This document shows positions 37,640 through 46,578 of a DNA stretch of 64,000 nt, piece by piece. Origin of the DNA: Paenibacillus mesophilus (GTDB lineage: Bacteria; Bacillota; Bacilli; Paenibacillales; NBRC-103111); the NCBI RefSeq assembly GCF_005938385.1, contig NZ_VCRA01000001.1, forward strand, positions 247,146 to 311,145. The letters are read 5' to 3'. The position numbers and the translations under genes are program-made. How positions within the stretch are numbered: the first letter of the stretch is position 1; every line of letters begins with the position of its first letter. The notes beneath the pieces were generated by a model that was given only the letters and a program-made list of their open reading frames with translations, did not search any database and was not told the DNA's origin.

Positions 37640-38857
37640 TCACGTCTTCAACACTTTCCCGGGGACCGAATTAAATTCGCCGCTGCCGGGAACGAACGGA
37701 TATTTATTTTTAATCTCATCGGTCAGCACAATGCCAAGGCCGGATCGCTCCGGAGGCCATATGAAGCCGCCCTCCATACGGAACGAATCGCGTACAATGT
37801 CGCTATGAAGTCCTGCGAAATCGGGCGGAATTTCCAAAATGAGCGTATTGCCGCTTGCGAAGCCGCAATGAATGTTTTGCATCAGGCAGCCGCCCGCTCC
37901 CCAAGCATGGGTCGCAATTTTGCGTCCGCTTCCTTCCAGCATCGCCGCCACTTTCATAAATTCGACGAGTCCGCCGGTAAATGCGGCATCCGGCTGCCCG
38001 ACATCGAAACAGTTCAGATCGTCAAACATTTTCCATTCGCAGCTTCCTGTCAAACATTCTCCGCCGGCGATCGGAATCGTCGTTTTTTTGCGCAGCTCCG
38101 CATAGCCCTCAGCGTCCGTATAATGAAGCGGCTCTTCGAAAAACAACAGATCGTAAGGTTCGAGCGCCTTCAGCACCGTAACGGCCGTGTCAAGATCCCA
38201 CGTATGGGTCGGGCTGTTTCCCATATGACCGTCGAGCATAAGGTGGACGTCGCCCCCGACGTGCTTGCGGACGAATTCCAGCTTATCGGCTTCGAATTCG
38301 GCGATTTCCCCTTTCGACTTCGGCATATGCCAGCCGCCCCGGCTCGTATCGAGACAGCCCGCGCCCAGCTTCACCCCGTTGAAGCCAAGCGATAAATAAT
38401 GATCGAGCTTCGCCGCCAGCTTCTCCTTCGGATAGTTGCTCGGACCTCCTGTGGCATAACATGGGAGACGGTTGTGCTTCCTTCCGCCGAGCAATTCGTA
38501 GACCGGCAGTCCGTACATTTTCCCCTTCAAATCCCAAAGCGCGGCTTCGATGCCGTTCAGCACGGAAAGACCCATGCCGACTCTGCACCAAAAGTTGCCG
38601 CTATGGTACATGCGCTGCCAAAGCTCGGCGATGTTGTCGACGGTTTGTCCGATTAAAATCGGTTTGAAAAAATCGACGATCGTCGGCACGCTTTCCGGAA
38701 AAAAGTATCCGATGTAAGTCTCGCCGATGCCGACAAGCTCCGTATCGGTTTCAATTTCAACAAACGTGGCGCTGCGCAGTTTGCGCGACTCGCTTAAAAA
38801 CGGATCGTTCGTGCACGGTCCTGTCAGCAAAACTGTACGGACATCGGTAATTTTCAT
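37640..38857 (-). CDS. Enolase-superfamily (mandelate racemase/dehydratase) enzyme
   Basis: A 405-residue member of the mandelate racemase/muconate lactonizing family, probably a sugar-acid dehydratase. Metal ligands are visible in LMLDGHMG (Asp), FFEEPL (Glu) and AGGECLTG (Glu); candidate acid/base residues are the Lys in GVKLGAG and the His in ATHAWGAGG. The start is ATG 38857, after GAGAGGAG; the upstream extension overlaps the preceding gene and has no ribosome site. The dehydrogenase gene ends 25 bases upstream, so these are cotranscribed. The substrate is probably an aldonic or uronic acid released from the target glycan (inference). Confidence 0.9.
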   Translation of the reverse strand: MKITDVRTVLLTGPCTNDPFLSESRKLRSATFVEIETDTELVGIGETYIGYFFPESVPTIVDFFKPILIGQTVDNIAELWQRMYHSGNFWCRVGMGLSVLNGIEAALWDLKGKMYGLPVYELLGGRKHNRLPCYATGGPSNYPKEKLAAKLDHYLSLGFNGVKLGAGCLDTSRGGWHMPKSKGEIAEFEADKLEFVRKHVGGDVHLMLDGHMGNSPTHTWDLDTAVTVLKALEPYDLLFFEEPLHYTDAEGYAELRKKTTIPIAGGECLTGSCEWKMFDDLNCFDVGQPDAAFTGGLVEFMKVAAMLEGSGRKIATHAWGAGGCLMQNIHCGFASGNTLILEIPPDFAGLHSDIVRDSFRMEGGFIWPPERSGLGIVLTDEIKNKYPFVPGSGEFNSVPGKVLKT

Positions 38858-38882
38858 ATCGCTTGCGCTCCTCTCTCCGGCG

Positions 38883-39893
38883 CTACTGCCCAGCCAACTG
38901 GCTTGGCGACAATTCGTTCCATAACGGATCACCGTTCATATGCCGGCGGACATTTTCTATAAAAATCGACCATATACGTCTTTTAAAATGCGTGCTTTGC
39001 GATGACCCGGAAATGTGCGGCGTCATAATCACATTCGGAAAATCCCATAGCGGATGTTCCGGCGGCATCGGGTAATGGTAGTGCGTATCCAATGCGGCGC
39101 CGGCGATCCATTGCTCGCGCAGCGCCCGAAGCAAAGCTTCCTCACGGATGATCGGCCCGCGGGACGGATTGAGGACGAAAGCATGAGGCGGCAGCGCCCG
39201 CAGCTCCTTCTCCCCGATCATGCCTTCCGTCTGCTGGGTTAAAGGGACGGCTACGATCAGCGCATCCAAATCGCGCAGAAACTCCGTCTCCTGACCGCGA
39301 ATGAACACCCGGTCCGGAAGCGCGCCTTGCGGGTCGCCAGTGCCGGGCACGCAGTACGTATGGCCGCGCTCCTTGACACGATCCCGCACGAGCGTCTGAA
39401 CATGCATGCCCATCGCCTTCGCCAGGCGCGCCGTCTCTCGTCCGATTCCGCCATAGCCCCAGAGTCCAATGTTCATGCCGCGTATTTCCGTCTGAAACTT
39501 TGCCGAGCGGTCCCATATTTTGTGCTCCTGATTGCGAAACATCCCGCGCATGTCTCGCGCAAGTTGGAATATCATCGCGATATTCCATTCGGCGATCGGA
39601 ACGTCGAACACGCCCTGCGCGTTGCATGCCTGCACGCCTCTTTCCTGCAAACCGATATTGACAATCTGGTTATAACCGACAGAGCTGATCTGGATCATAC
39701 GAAGCGCGGTGCAATCGTTGATGTTGGTTGGCGGAAACGTGCAAAACAACACGTTTCCCTTTTTCGCCAGTTCGTCTGGCAAACGCTCCGGCTTTTCGCG
39801 CGGATCGATCTTTGTAACATGTACGCCGGGCAAGCTTTGAAGCAGCTGCAGCTTTTCGTCGTCTACCGGCATATCGATTACGATATTTAGCAT
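38883..39893 (-). CDS. D-2-hydroxyacid dehydrogenase-like protein with altered active site
   Basis: A 336-residue D-isomer-specific 2-hydroxyacid dehydrogenase homologue. The nucleotide-binding motif GLWGYGGIGRETA, the catalytic Arg in NPSRGPI and the His in MTPHISGSS are present. The usual DVFxxEPLP segment reads DTHYHYPMPPEHPL, so the expected catalytic Glu appears to be Tyr. An Arg (LVRDR) occupies the place that often holds the NAD-selective acidic residue, so NADP use is possible. It lies between the dehydratase and alpha/beta-hydrolase genes and may reduce or oxidise a sugar acid. Subfamily function unknown. Confidence 0.85.
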   Translation of the reverse strand: MLNIVIDMPVDDEKLQLLQSLPGVHVTKIDPREKPERLPDELAKKGNVLFCTFPPTNINDCTALRMIQISSVGYNQIVNIGLQERGVQACNAQGVFDVPIAEWNIAMIFQLARDMRGMFRNQEHKIWDRSAKFQTEIRGMNIGLWGYGGIGRETARLAKAMGMHVQTLVRDRVKERGHTYCVPGTGDPQGALPDRVFIRGQETEFLRDLDALIVAVPLTQQTEGMIGEKELRALPPHAFVLNPSRGPIIREEALLRALREQWIAGAALDTHYHYPMPPEHPLWDFPNVIMTPHISGSSQSTHFKRRIWSIFIENVRRHMNGDPLWNELSPSQLAGQ

Positions 39894-39961
39894 TGAAATC
39901 TCCCTCGCCGGTCCCCCAAAAGCCTCATCTGTTTGCCATTTGGGGGACCCCTAACGTTTAT

Positions 39962-40738
39962 TTACCCATTCAACAAAAAAGTTGTTCCTTTGTCGTACCA
40001 GTAGTCGCCCATCGTATGGCCGCGATCGTCCGTACAATAAAACTCGACCAACGACGCGGGGTAGCCGCGCGACAAATTATGTTCGGTCAACTCGGTGTAC
40101 AGCTTGCAGCAGCTTAATGTGCTGACGCGACTGTCGTCGTTGCCGATCCCGATAAACAATCGTTTCCCGCTCAAGCGGTCAACATAGTTGTGGAGCTTGA
40201 GCGCTTCCACGTCGGGCCTTTCCTTAATCGAATCGAATTCGCTCAAAGCACGCCAGTCGGTTACCGGGGCGAATCCCGCCGCGCAAGCGACTCGCGAGTC
40301 GGCGACAAGCAGCCGGAAAGCCAAGTACGCTCCCCTGGAAGCTCCGCAAATGACGATTTTGCCGGGGAACGCAAAGCCCAAACGAATACAGTCGTCGATG
40401 ACTGCGGTGGCGTCGCGTACGAATCGTTCGAATGGATCGTCACCGGCTTGCCAGGCGTTGCGAAACCCGTTAATGCCTTCCCCGTAAGGCTCGACGCGCT
40501 CGCCGTGACAAGGGATATCGAAGCTTAGCGCATAGTGGCCGTTGGCTAGAAAGCCGTCGGCTGTAGTGCGATATGGCTTAGTCAACAAAGGCGTTTTCCA
40601 GTCCGCCCCGACCGTAATGAGCAGCAGCGGCTTTTCATGTAGGCGGGCATTGGTAGGATTTCTCAGCACATATTTCAGGCTTTCGCCGCAGCTTTGAACC
40701 CAGTGCTCGGATAGGCGTTCTTCGTGCTCATCATTCAT
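39962..40738 (-). CDS. Alpha/beta hydrolase (prolyl oligopeptidase-like)
   Basis: A 258-residue cytoplasmic serine hydrolase. The nucleophile elbow is GASRGAY, the acid is probably in GIGNDDSRVS, and the His in DDRGHTMGD. GHYALSFDIPCHGER is typical of dienelactone-hydrolase and esterase-like folds. It sits between the tandem hydrolases and the dehydrogenase in the leftward cluster, with a 15-base gap to the hydrolase upstream. Removing acetyl or other esters from the imported glycan is a reasonable guess. Confidence 0.86.
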   Translation of the reverse strand: MNDEHEERLSEHWVQSCGESLKYVLRNPTNARLHEKPLLLITVGADWKTPLLTKPYRTTADGFLANGHYALSFDIPCHGERVEPYGEGINGFRNAWQAGDDPFERFVRDATAVIDDCIRLGFAFPGKIVICGASRGAYLAFRLLVADSRVACAAGFAPVTDWRALSEFDSIKERPDVEALKLHNYVDRLSGKRLFIGIGNDDSRVSTLSCCKLYTELTEHNLSRGYPASLVEFYCTDDRGHTMGDYWYDKGTTFLLNG

Positions 40739-40753
40739 CGTTTTCGCTCCAAA

Positions 40754-42289
40754 CTATTTCACAAGGTATACGGCATACACTCTGGGATCAACCTGATCCT
40801 TTTTCTCCAGCTTCAATCGCATCCGGACCGTCTTCCCGGCAAGCTTGAGCAGTTGATTCGCCGGCCATTCGACGATTTGATCCAAGCCGTCCTTGGATAC
40901 GATGCCGCTGTTCTCGCCCGAAAACTCGGGAATCGTACGGAAATGCTCGTCGGTGAACTCGACGCGTATTCCTTCGGCTCCATCCGCATTGATCTTCAAC
41001 GAGAAGTCTCCTTCCGGAAACGTGACTGGTATGGATAACAGCGAGCCTTCCTTCTGGTTCGGATTTAATCCGATCGCCCCCCAGCGGTCGCGCGGCAATA
41101 TCGCAAGCCCGACCTCACCGGAATAGTCGTCCGTCACCCCTTTTGGAACCCACGCATTCCGCCATCTGCCATGATAGATCCGCGTCTCGTCGCCGACATT
41201 AATAATGCCGTTCGACTGGCACAAATTCGTTTTCAATTCTTTGCCGGGCACGGGGGTCGCGTGCGATTCCTGCGAGCTGATGTACACATGTCCTTTCACC
41301 GGCTCGCGAAACGTCAATCCGTCATTGCTGATCAACAGGCCGAAATCGCAAGACGTTTCTTTAAACGGATTTTGCTGATGATGCCACAACCCGTACAGCC
41401 CAATGGCAACGTTGTCGTAAACGATCGGCGCCGTACCAAGATGAACTTGATCGTAAGCAAAGTACGTCCCTCTCTGGGTCGGATCGTGAGGCTCCGCGAG
41501 CCAGAACGAATCCGCGCTTTCCTTCATCCAATTGTCAAAGTCGGTTGAAATCCAAGCCGTCCCTTGTCTTCCCGCTGCGGCGCCGCCTTCGCTTCTGCGA
41601 AAGCCGCATAAACATTGGCCGTTCAACACGTAAAGCCCGTTATATTTGTAAAAGGAGGCATGCTCGACAAACTCGGGAATCGGTCCTCTCGTCCCCGCCG
41701 TCCAATGGATGCCGTCGGGACTTGTCGCAACGCGCGCAGTTTGAAATCCGCCGTTGAATTCCGTATTGTATATATGCGTATATACCATTTTGTAGCGCCG
41801 GTTCGGATCGGGATCGTCCTCGTCTTTGATAACGGTCGGTGAATGGACGAACGCATCCGGCAAGTCGATTCCGTTATTATTCCGGTTTCCTTTATAGAGC
41901 AGCTGACCCAAATTCGGCTTCACCCAGTCGATTCCGTTATCGCTTTCCGCGTAACAAATCGGTCCTGACATAATGCCTCCGAGCGACCCGTTCGTTTTTT
42001 TACGGTGCAGCTCAAGCTCTTGGGCAGGCATATCCGGATTAAGGCCGAGCGACATCCCGAGATACCACATCCGGTATTTCCCTTCGTCGTACAACACGGT
42101 TCCGTAAAAGTGGGCGGCTAACGAATCGGGAGCGTCAACACGATCCGATCGGGCCAAAACAGGCTGCTCGATAATTTCCGGTTTGCTTAAATAATGGCAA
42201 ACGTTTCTTTTCAGCGGAAAGTAATAATCGTCCATTGCGAATAGGACCGGTTGTTTGGATACGACTCCAATCGTTTTGAATTGAAACAT
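40754..42289 (-). CDS. GH32/43-like hydrolase, tandem copy 2
   Basis: A 511-residue propeller-type hydrolase (FPLKRNVCHYLSKPEIIEQP, YRMWYLGMSLGLNPD, ICYAESDNGIDWVKPNLGQ, RIYHGRWRNAWVPKG). ATG 42289 follows GGAGG with an eight-base gap. It is nearly identical to the gene at 42430 over residues about 1-172 and about 366-511, but markedly diverged between. No signal peptide. It is distantly related to the hydrolases at 29252 and 32679. Presumed cytoplasmic glycosidase acting on imported oligosaccharide; activity unknown. Confidence 0.84.
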   Translation of the reverse strand: MFQFKTIGVVSKQPVLFAMDDYYFPLKRNVCHYLSKPEIIEQPVLARSDRVDAPDSLAAHFYGTVLYDEGKYRMWYLGMSLGLNPDMPAQELELHRKKTNGSLGGIMSGPICYAESDNGIDWVKPNLGQLLYKGNRNNNGIDLPDAFVHSPTVIKDEDDPDPNRRYKMVYTHIYNTEFNGGFQTARVATSPDGIHWTAGTRGPIPEFVEHASFYKYNGLYVLNGQCLCGFRRSEGGAAAGRQGTAWISTDFDNWMKESADSFWLAEPHDPTQRGTYFAYDQVHLGTAPIVYDNVAIGLYGLWHHQQNPFKETSCDFGLLISNDGLTFREPVKGHVYISSQESHATPVPGKELKTNLCQSNGIINVGDETRIYHGRWRNAWVPKGVTDDYSGEVGLAILPRDRWGAIGLNPNQKEGSLLSIPVTFPEGDFSLKINADGAEGIRVEFTDEHFRTIPEFSGENSGIVSKDGLDQIVEWPANQLLKLAGKTVRMRLKLEKKDQVDPRVYAVYLVK

Positions 42290-42429
42290 GTGTGAAACCT
42301 CCATTTTTCAATGATTAGTAGATCGTGCTGATAAATGATTTACAATGTTGCAGCTCCGAAGCCAGCCGGGTGATGCGAAACGGCGGCTGGTGTGCCGGCT
42401 TTCGGAGCCATAGATGGCAGAGAGATGTG

Positions 42430-43965
42430 CTATTTCACAAGGTATACGGCATACACTCTGGGATCAATCTGATCCTTTTTCTCCAGCTTCAACCGCATCC
42501 GGACCGTCTTCCCGGCCAGCTTGAGCAGTTGATTAATCGGCCATTCGACGATTTGATCCAAGCCGTCCTTGGATACGATGCCGCTGTTCTCGCCCGAAAA
42601 CTCGGGAATCGTACGGAAATGCTCGTCGGTGAACTCCACGCGTATTCCTTCGGCTCCGTTGGCATTGATTTTCAACGAGAAGTCTCCTTCCGGAAACGTG
42701 ATCGGTATGGACAACAGCGAGCCTTCCTTCTGGTTCGGATTTAATCCGATCGCCCCCCAGCGGTCGCGCGGCAATATCGCAAGCCCGACTTCTCCGGAAT
42801 AATCGTCCGTCACTCCTTCCGGAACCCACGCATTCCGCCATCTCCCGTGATAGATCCGCGTCTCGTCGCCTACGTTCAATATCCCGTTGGATTGACACAA
42901 ATTCGTATGATAATGCTTGCCCGGCACCGGGGTGGCGCAGCTCTCTTGCCCGCTGATATACACATGTCCCTTCACCGGTTCCCGGAACAGCAGCCCGTCG
43001 TTGCTAATAACGAGGCCGAAATCGCACGACGTATCCATAAACGGCTTCTCGCAGTGATGCCACAAGCCGTACAAGCCTACCGACACATTGTCATACACGA
43101 CCGGAGCCACGCCGAGGTGCACCTGATCGTAATTTTTCCGTGTTCCGCGTTCGGAAGGGGCTTGATTTTCGAGAAGCCGGAAAGAATCGATGCCTTCCTT
43201 TAACCAGTTGTCGAAGTCCGTTGAAATCCATGCGGTGGCTTGTCTCCCTAACTCAGCGCCGCCCTCGCTTCTCCGTTTGCCGCTTAACGCTTGACCGTTA
43301 ATGACATAAAGTCCATTCACTTTATATAAAGACGAGTGCTCTAACGCTTCTTCAGTCATCCCATACTTGCCGGCTGTCCAATGAATGCCGTCCGGGCTCG
43401 TAGCCGTGCGTGACGTATGTGAACGTCCGATATTGCCGTTGTCATAGATATACGTATATACCATTTTATAGCGCCGGTTCGGATCGGGATCGTCCTCGTC
43501 TTTGATAACGGTCGGCAATTGGACGAACGCATCCGGCAAGTCGATTCCGTTATTATTCCGGTTTCCTTTATAGAGCAGTTGACCCAAATTCGGCTTAACC
43601 CAGTCGATTCCGTTATCGCTCTCCGCATAACAGATCGGCCCCGACATAATGCCTCCTAGCGATGCGTTCGTTTTTTTCCGGTGCAGCTCAAGCTCTTGGG
43701 CAGGCATATCCGGATTTAGGCCGAGCGACATCCCGAGATACCACATCCGGTATTTCCCTTCGTCGTACAACACCGTTCCGTAAAAGTGGGCGGCTAACGA
43801 ATCGGGAGCGTCAACACGATCCGATCGGGTCAAAACAGGCTGCTCGATAATTTCCGGTTTGCTCAAATAATGGCAAACGTTTCTTTTCAGCGGAAAGTAA
43901 TGATCGTCCATCGCGAATAATACCGGTTGTTTGGATACGACTCCAATCGTTTTAAATTGAAACAT
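42430..43965 (-). CDS. GH32/43-like hydrolase, tandem copy 1
   Basis: 511 residues; sister of the gene at 40754 with the same length from the MFQFKTIGVVSKQPV start (ATG 43965, which follows GGTGG/GGAAACC-type purines). The middle third differs (for example YIYDNGNIGRSHTSR here, HIYNTEFNGGFQTAR there), including putative substrate-facing loops, while both ends are almost unchanged. A 140-base spacer separates the copies. The arrangement suggests recent duplication, or repeated conversion of the ends with divergence of specificity in the centre. Confidence 0.84.
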   Translation of the reverse strand: MFQFKTIGVVSKQPVLFAMDDHYFPLKRNVCHYLSKPEIIEQPVLTRSDRVDAPDSLAAHFYGTVLYDEGKYRMWYLGMSLGLNPDMPAQELELHRKKTNASLGGIMSGPICYAESDNGIDWVKPNLGQLLYKGNRNNNGIDLPDAFVQLPTVIKDEDDPDPNRRYKMVYTYIYDNGNIGRSHTSRTATSPDGIHWTAGKYGMTEEALEHSSLYKVNGLYVINGQALSGKRRSEGGAELGRQATAWISTDFDNWLKEGIDSFRLLENQAPSERGTRKNYDQVHLGVAPVVYDNVSVGLYGLWHHCEKPFMDTSCDFGLVISNDGLLFREPVKGHVYISGQESCATPVPGKHYHTNLCQSNGILNVGDETRIYHGRWRNAWVPEGVTDDYSGEVGLAILPRDRWGAIGLNPNQKEGSLLSIPITFPEGDFSLKINANGAEGIRVEFTDEHFRTIPEFSGENSGIVSKDGLDQIVEWPINQLLKLAGKTVRMRLKLEKKDQIDPRVYAVYLVK

Positions 43966-44058
43966 GTGTGGAAACCACCTTTTCATAGATATGTAGTTTG
44001 GTACCAATCATCCATTTACATTGTTTTGAATTTCGAGTAATAAATTGAATAACCAAAC

Positions 44059-44123
44059 AACAGAAATCGGACCAGGACCGGTTTTCCAGCTAATGCCGAT
44101 ACGTCTTCGCCATTTCGCCAGCG
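44059..44123 (-). pseudogene. C-terminal scrap of a GH32/43-like hydrolase gene
   Basis: About 65 bases are nearly identical to the 3' coding part of the hydrolase at 32679 (RWRNGEDVSALAGKPV), sitting directly downstream of the intact binding-protein stop at 44128. It mirrors the locus at 34073, where the binding-protein tail precedes the intact hydrolase. The rest of 43966-44058 shows nothing recognisable. Confidence 0.85.
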
Positions 44124-44127
44124 TATG

Positions 44128-45516
44128 CTACTTGAATACGTTCGGATTGACTTTAGCACGGAAAGCTTCCACTTGCTTGATCGTTTCTTCTTCCGCCTTG
44201 CGAAGCGCCGTGTTCATATCGGTCGTGCCGAACATGACCTCGTAGGCATACTTACGGTAGATGTCCCCTACCATCCCGTCCATCGGGCCTTTATACGGAA
44301 CCGGCGCAATTTGGTTATAGAACGCCGCGCCCCAGTTGAGCTTGTTAAACCCGGTGTCCGTTCCGTAAGCCTTCTTGACGCTCTCGCTTTTCACGACCGG
44401 CATTAGCCCTTTTTTCGCCAAATCGGTTTGCGCTTCGTCCGAGATTAAATATTTCAGCACTTCCATCGCCGCATCTTTATTTTTGGCCATCTGCGTAATT
44501 CCGAGATAAACCGGATACGGCATCGATCCTACTCCTTTTCGCTCGGTTAGCGTCGGGGCGGAGACGAAATCGAAGTTGACTTTTTGAAAACGGTCCGCCC
44601 AGCTTTTGACGACCTGCGGAATATAGACGACCATCGCTTGTTGCCCGGCAATAAACTTCTCTAGAACTTGTCCGGCATCCTTGGGCAGTTCCCCTCGGGC
44701 TGCTCCGGCCGTCTCGCCCGGCGGAACGATAAGCTTTTCGAAAAATGTTTTCCATCTTGCATCCGTATTGATCGTCGGCTTCAACGTGTCTTTGTCGAGG
44801 TTCGGAATCGAGTAGGGGTTCATCCGCACTATATAATCGACCATTGGCGCGTACCCGACATAGTTTACGCCCCCCTCGTTTCTCGTAATCCGTTTCGATG
44901 CTGCATACAGATCGTCCCACGTCATTCCGTCTTTCAAATAAGGAATACCAAATTTATCGAATAGGTCTTTGTGATACAGCGTAACCATAACGTCCTGATG
45001 AATCGGTAGTGCAAACAGCTTGCCGCCCACATCGTTTCTGAACCCGTCAATCGTCGCCGATTCGAGTCTGCTCAAATCGACGTTGTGCTTTTTGGCCAAA
45101 TCAGTCATATCGTACTGAATTTCAACGGGCAGCACTTCGTACAAAAATCCATAGACGGAATTGAAGTAGAAATCAAAATGGGTTTTACTGGAGATCATAT
45201 CCGCAAGCAATGTTCCTGGACCCGTCCGCTGAATGTACTTGATCGTATATTGCGGAAATTTTTTTCTGATTTTGTCGCCGTAAACTTCGTTGAAAAAGGC
45301 CTCCGACGACCCGTTCTGGGAATAAAACACAAGCTCTGCCGGTTCCGACTTTTGCTCGACCACAGAGACTTTTCCCGCTCCTCCTTCGCCGTTCCCCGAA
45401 TCCGTTGTCGATCCTTTGCCGCTGCAGCCCGCTGCGAAAGCGATACACGCAAGCGTGACGGCGCCATACATCCAAGGTTTGTACGTTTTGATTTTTGCTT
45501 GTTTCTGTTTCCTCAC
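44128..45516 (-). CDS. Extracellular sugar-binding lipoprotein
   Basis: A 462-residue family 1-type solute-binding lipoprotein. Signal KPWMYGAVTLACIAFAAG with lipobox FAAGCS and a Gly/Ser/Thr linker; the mature part has AELVFYSQNGSSEAFF, LYHKDLFDKFGIPYLKDG and MTWDDLYAASKR. The start is placed at GTG 45516, nine bases after AAAGGA; ATG 45525 abuts that site. It is the first gene of the leftward cluster and diverges from an AraC regulator. No permease genes follow. Confidence 0.91.
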   Translation of the reverse strand: MRKQKQAKIKTYKPWMYGAVTLACIAFAAGCSGKGSTTDSGNGEGGAGKVSVVEQKSEPAELVFYSQNGSSEAFFNEVYGDKIRKKFPQYTIKYIQRTGPGTLLADMISSKTHFDFYFNSVYGFLYEVLPVEIQYDMTDLAKKHNVDLSRLESATIDGFRNDVGGKLFALPIHQDVMVTLYHKDLFDKFGIPYLKDGMTWDDLYAASKRITRNEGGVNYVGYAPMVDYIVRMNPYSIPNLDKDTLKPTINTDARWKTFFEKLIVPPGETAGAARGELPKDAGQVLEKFIAGQQAMVVYIPQVVKSWADRFQKVNFDFVSAPTLTERKGVGSMPYPVYLGITQMAKNKDAAMEVLKYLISDEAQTDLAKKGLMPVVKSESVKKAYGTDTGFNKLNWGAAFYNQIAPVPYKGPMDGMVGDIYRKYAYEVMFGTTDMNTALRKAEEETIKQVEAFRAKVNPNVFK

Positions 45517-45567
45517 TTCAACCATTCCTTTCATGAGAATAGTGGGCAAGCGACGCGAATCCGGCTG

Positions 45568-45598
45568 TTGACAATCTGGTGAATTCCTGTGGTACAAT
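45568..45598 (+). promoter_or_regulatory. Putative promoter of the AraC gene at 45643
   Basis: TTGACA at 45568-45573 and TACAAT at 45593-45598 with a TGG extension. The 19-base spacer is long, but the extended -10 can compensate. Confidence 0.5.
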
Positions 45599-45642
45599 GA
45601 GGAAAATTTACATGCGAACTTGATCGTATAGGAGGGAACCTC

Positions 45643-46578
45643 TTGACGAATTCGCAAATTCGAACCGCTTCTGTCGCCTGGGATCAGTTGGACATTAAAG
45701 TCCGTTTCGGCTCGCTGCTGTTCGATATGTTGCTCGACAGCAACATTTACCCGATGAAGATCGTCCGCAACAAGAAACATAACCATGCGGCGATCGAGCT
45801 GCAATTCATCGATTCCGGCACCGGGACGCTCGTCATGGAAGATCGCGAGCAGCATCTTGAAACCGGTTCCATCCATATTATCGGGCAACACATCTTTCAT
45901 TCGTTCGAGCCGGACCCCGTCCTTCCCGGGGAGCGCTCTACGATTCGCTTCACTTTTCAGGACAGTCCGACACTTGATCCCGGCTTTCCGCAGGAGGAAG
46001 CGGATCAGATCAAGGCTGCGCTGTCCCGGCTGACTTACTGCCAACTGACCGATTCAACCCGGAATCGCGCTATTTTCCGCCTGCTGGCCGATGTACGATC
46101 GGAAATTGAGACGCCCTCGGTAGGCTCCTATGCGAAAGTACTCAGCCTGTTTGCCCAGATGATCATCGAATTGGTGAGAGGCATTCAGCTGGAACATCAG
46201 ACGAATCGAGCGTCTACGATGCCGCGCAAAGTCAAGTACGATCAGTGGTCGTGTCTTATCGATGCGTTTTTTATCAATTGCCATAAAAATTTGACACTCG
46301 AGATGTTGGCCGATACGCTGAACTTGAGTACGAAGCAAACGCACCGGCTGCTTAAGAAACATTTCAATACAAAATTCAAGCATAAGCTCATGAACACACG
46401 GGTGGAAGTAGCCAAAGATTTGCTGCGCACGAGCAGGCTGTCTATTGAGCGTATCGCCGGCGATGTCGGCTATTCCTCGACTCAATACTTCTGCCACCTG
46501 TTTCTACAAAAGACCGGCATGACCCCCTCGGAATACCGCATGGAACTAAGTGGAAATAATACGCAGAGCAGCACCTGA
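45643..46578 (+). CDS. AraC-family transcriptional regulator
   Basis: A 311-residue AraC regulator. The N-terminal sensor includes NHAAIELQFIDSGTGTLVM and GSIHIIGQHIFHSF; the C-terminal DNA-binding part includes LEMLADTLNLSTKQTHRLLK and IERIAGDVGYSSTQYFCHLF. TTG 45643 follows GGAGGG with six-base spacing. It is divergently placed from the binding-protein gene that opens the leftward cluster, so it is the best candidate for cluster-specific control. Confidence 0.92.
   Translation: MTNSQIRTASVAWDQLDIKVRFGSLLFDMLLDSNIYPMKIVRNKKHNHAAIELQFIDSGTGTLVMEDREQHLETGSIHIIGQHIFHSFEPDPVLPGERSTIRFTFQDSPTLDPGFPQEEADQIKAALSRLTYCQLTDSTRNRAIFRLLADVRSEIETPSVGSYAKVLSLFAQMIIELVRGIQLEHQTNRASTMPRKVKYDQWSCLIDAFFINCHKNLTLEMLADTLNLSTKQTHRLLKKHFNTKFKHKLMNTRVEVAKDLLRTSRLSIERIAGDVGYSSTQYFCHLFLQKTGMTPSEYRMELSGNNTQSST

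Noticed and set aside
45517-46044. Longer N-terminus for the binding protein at 44128 (638 codons)
   Set aside because: The extra part is antisense to the AraC gene and would bury the lipoprotein signal peptide.
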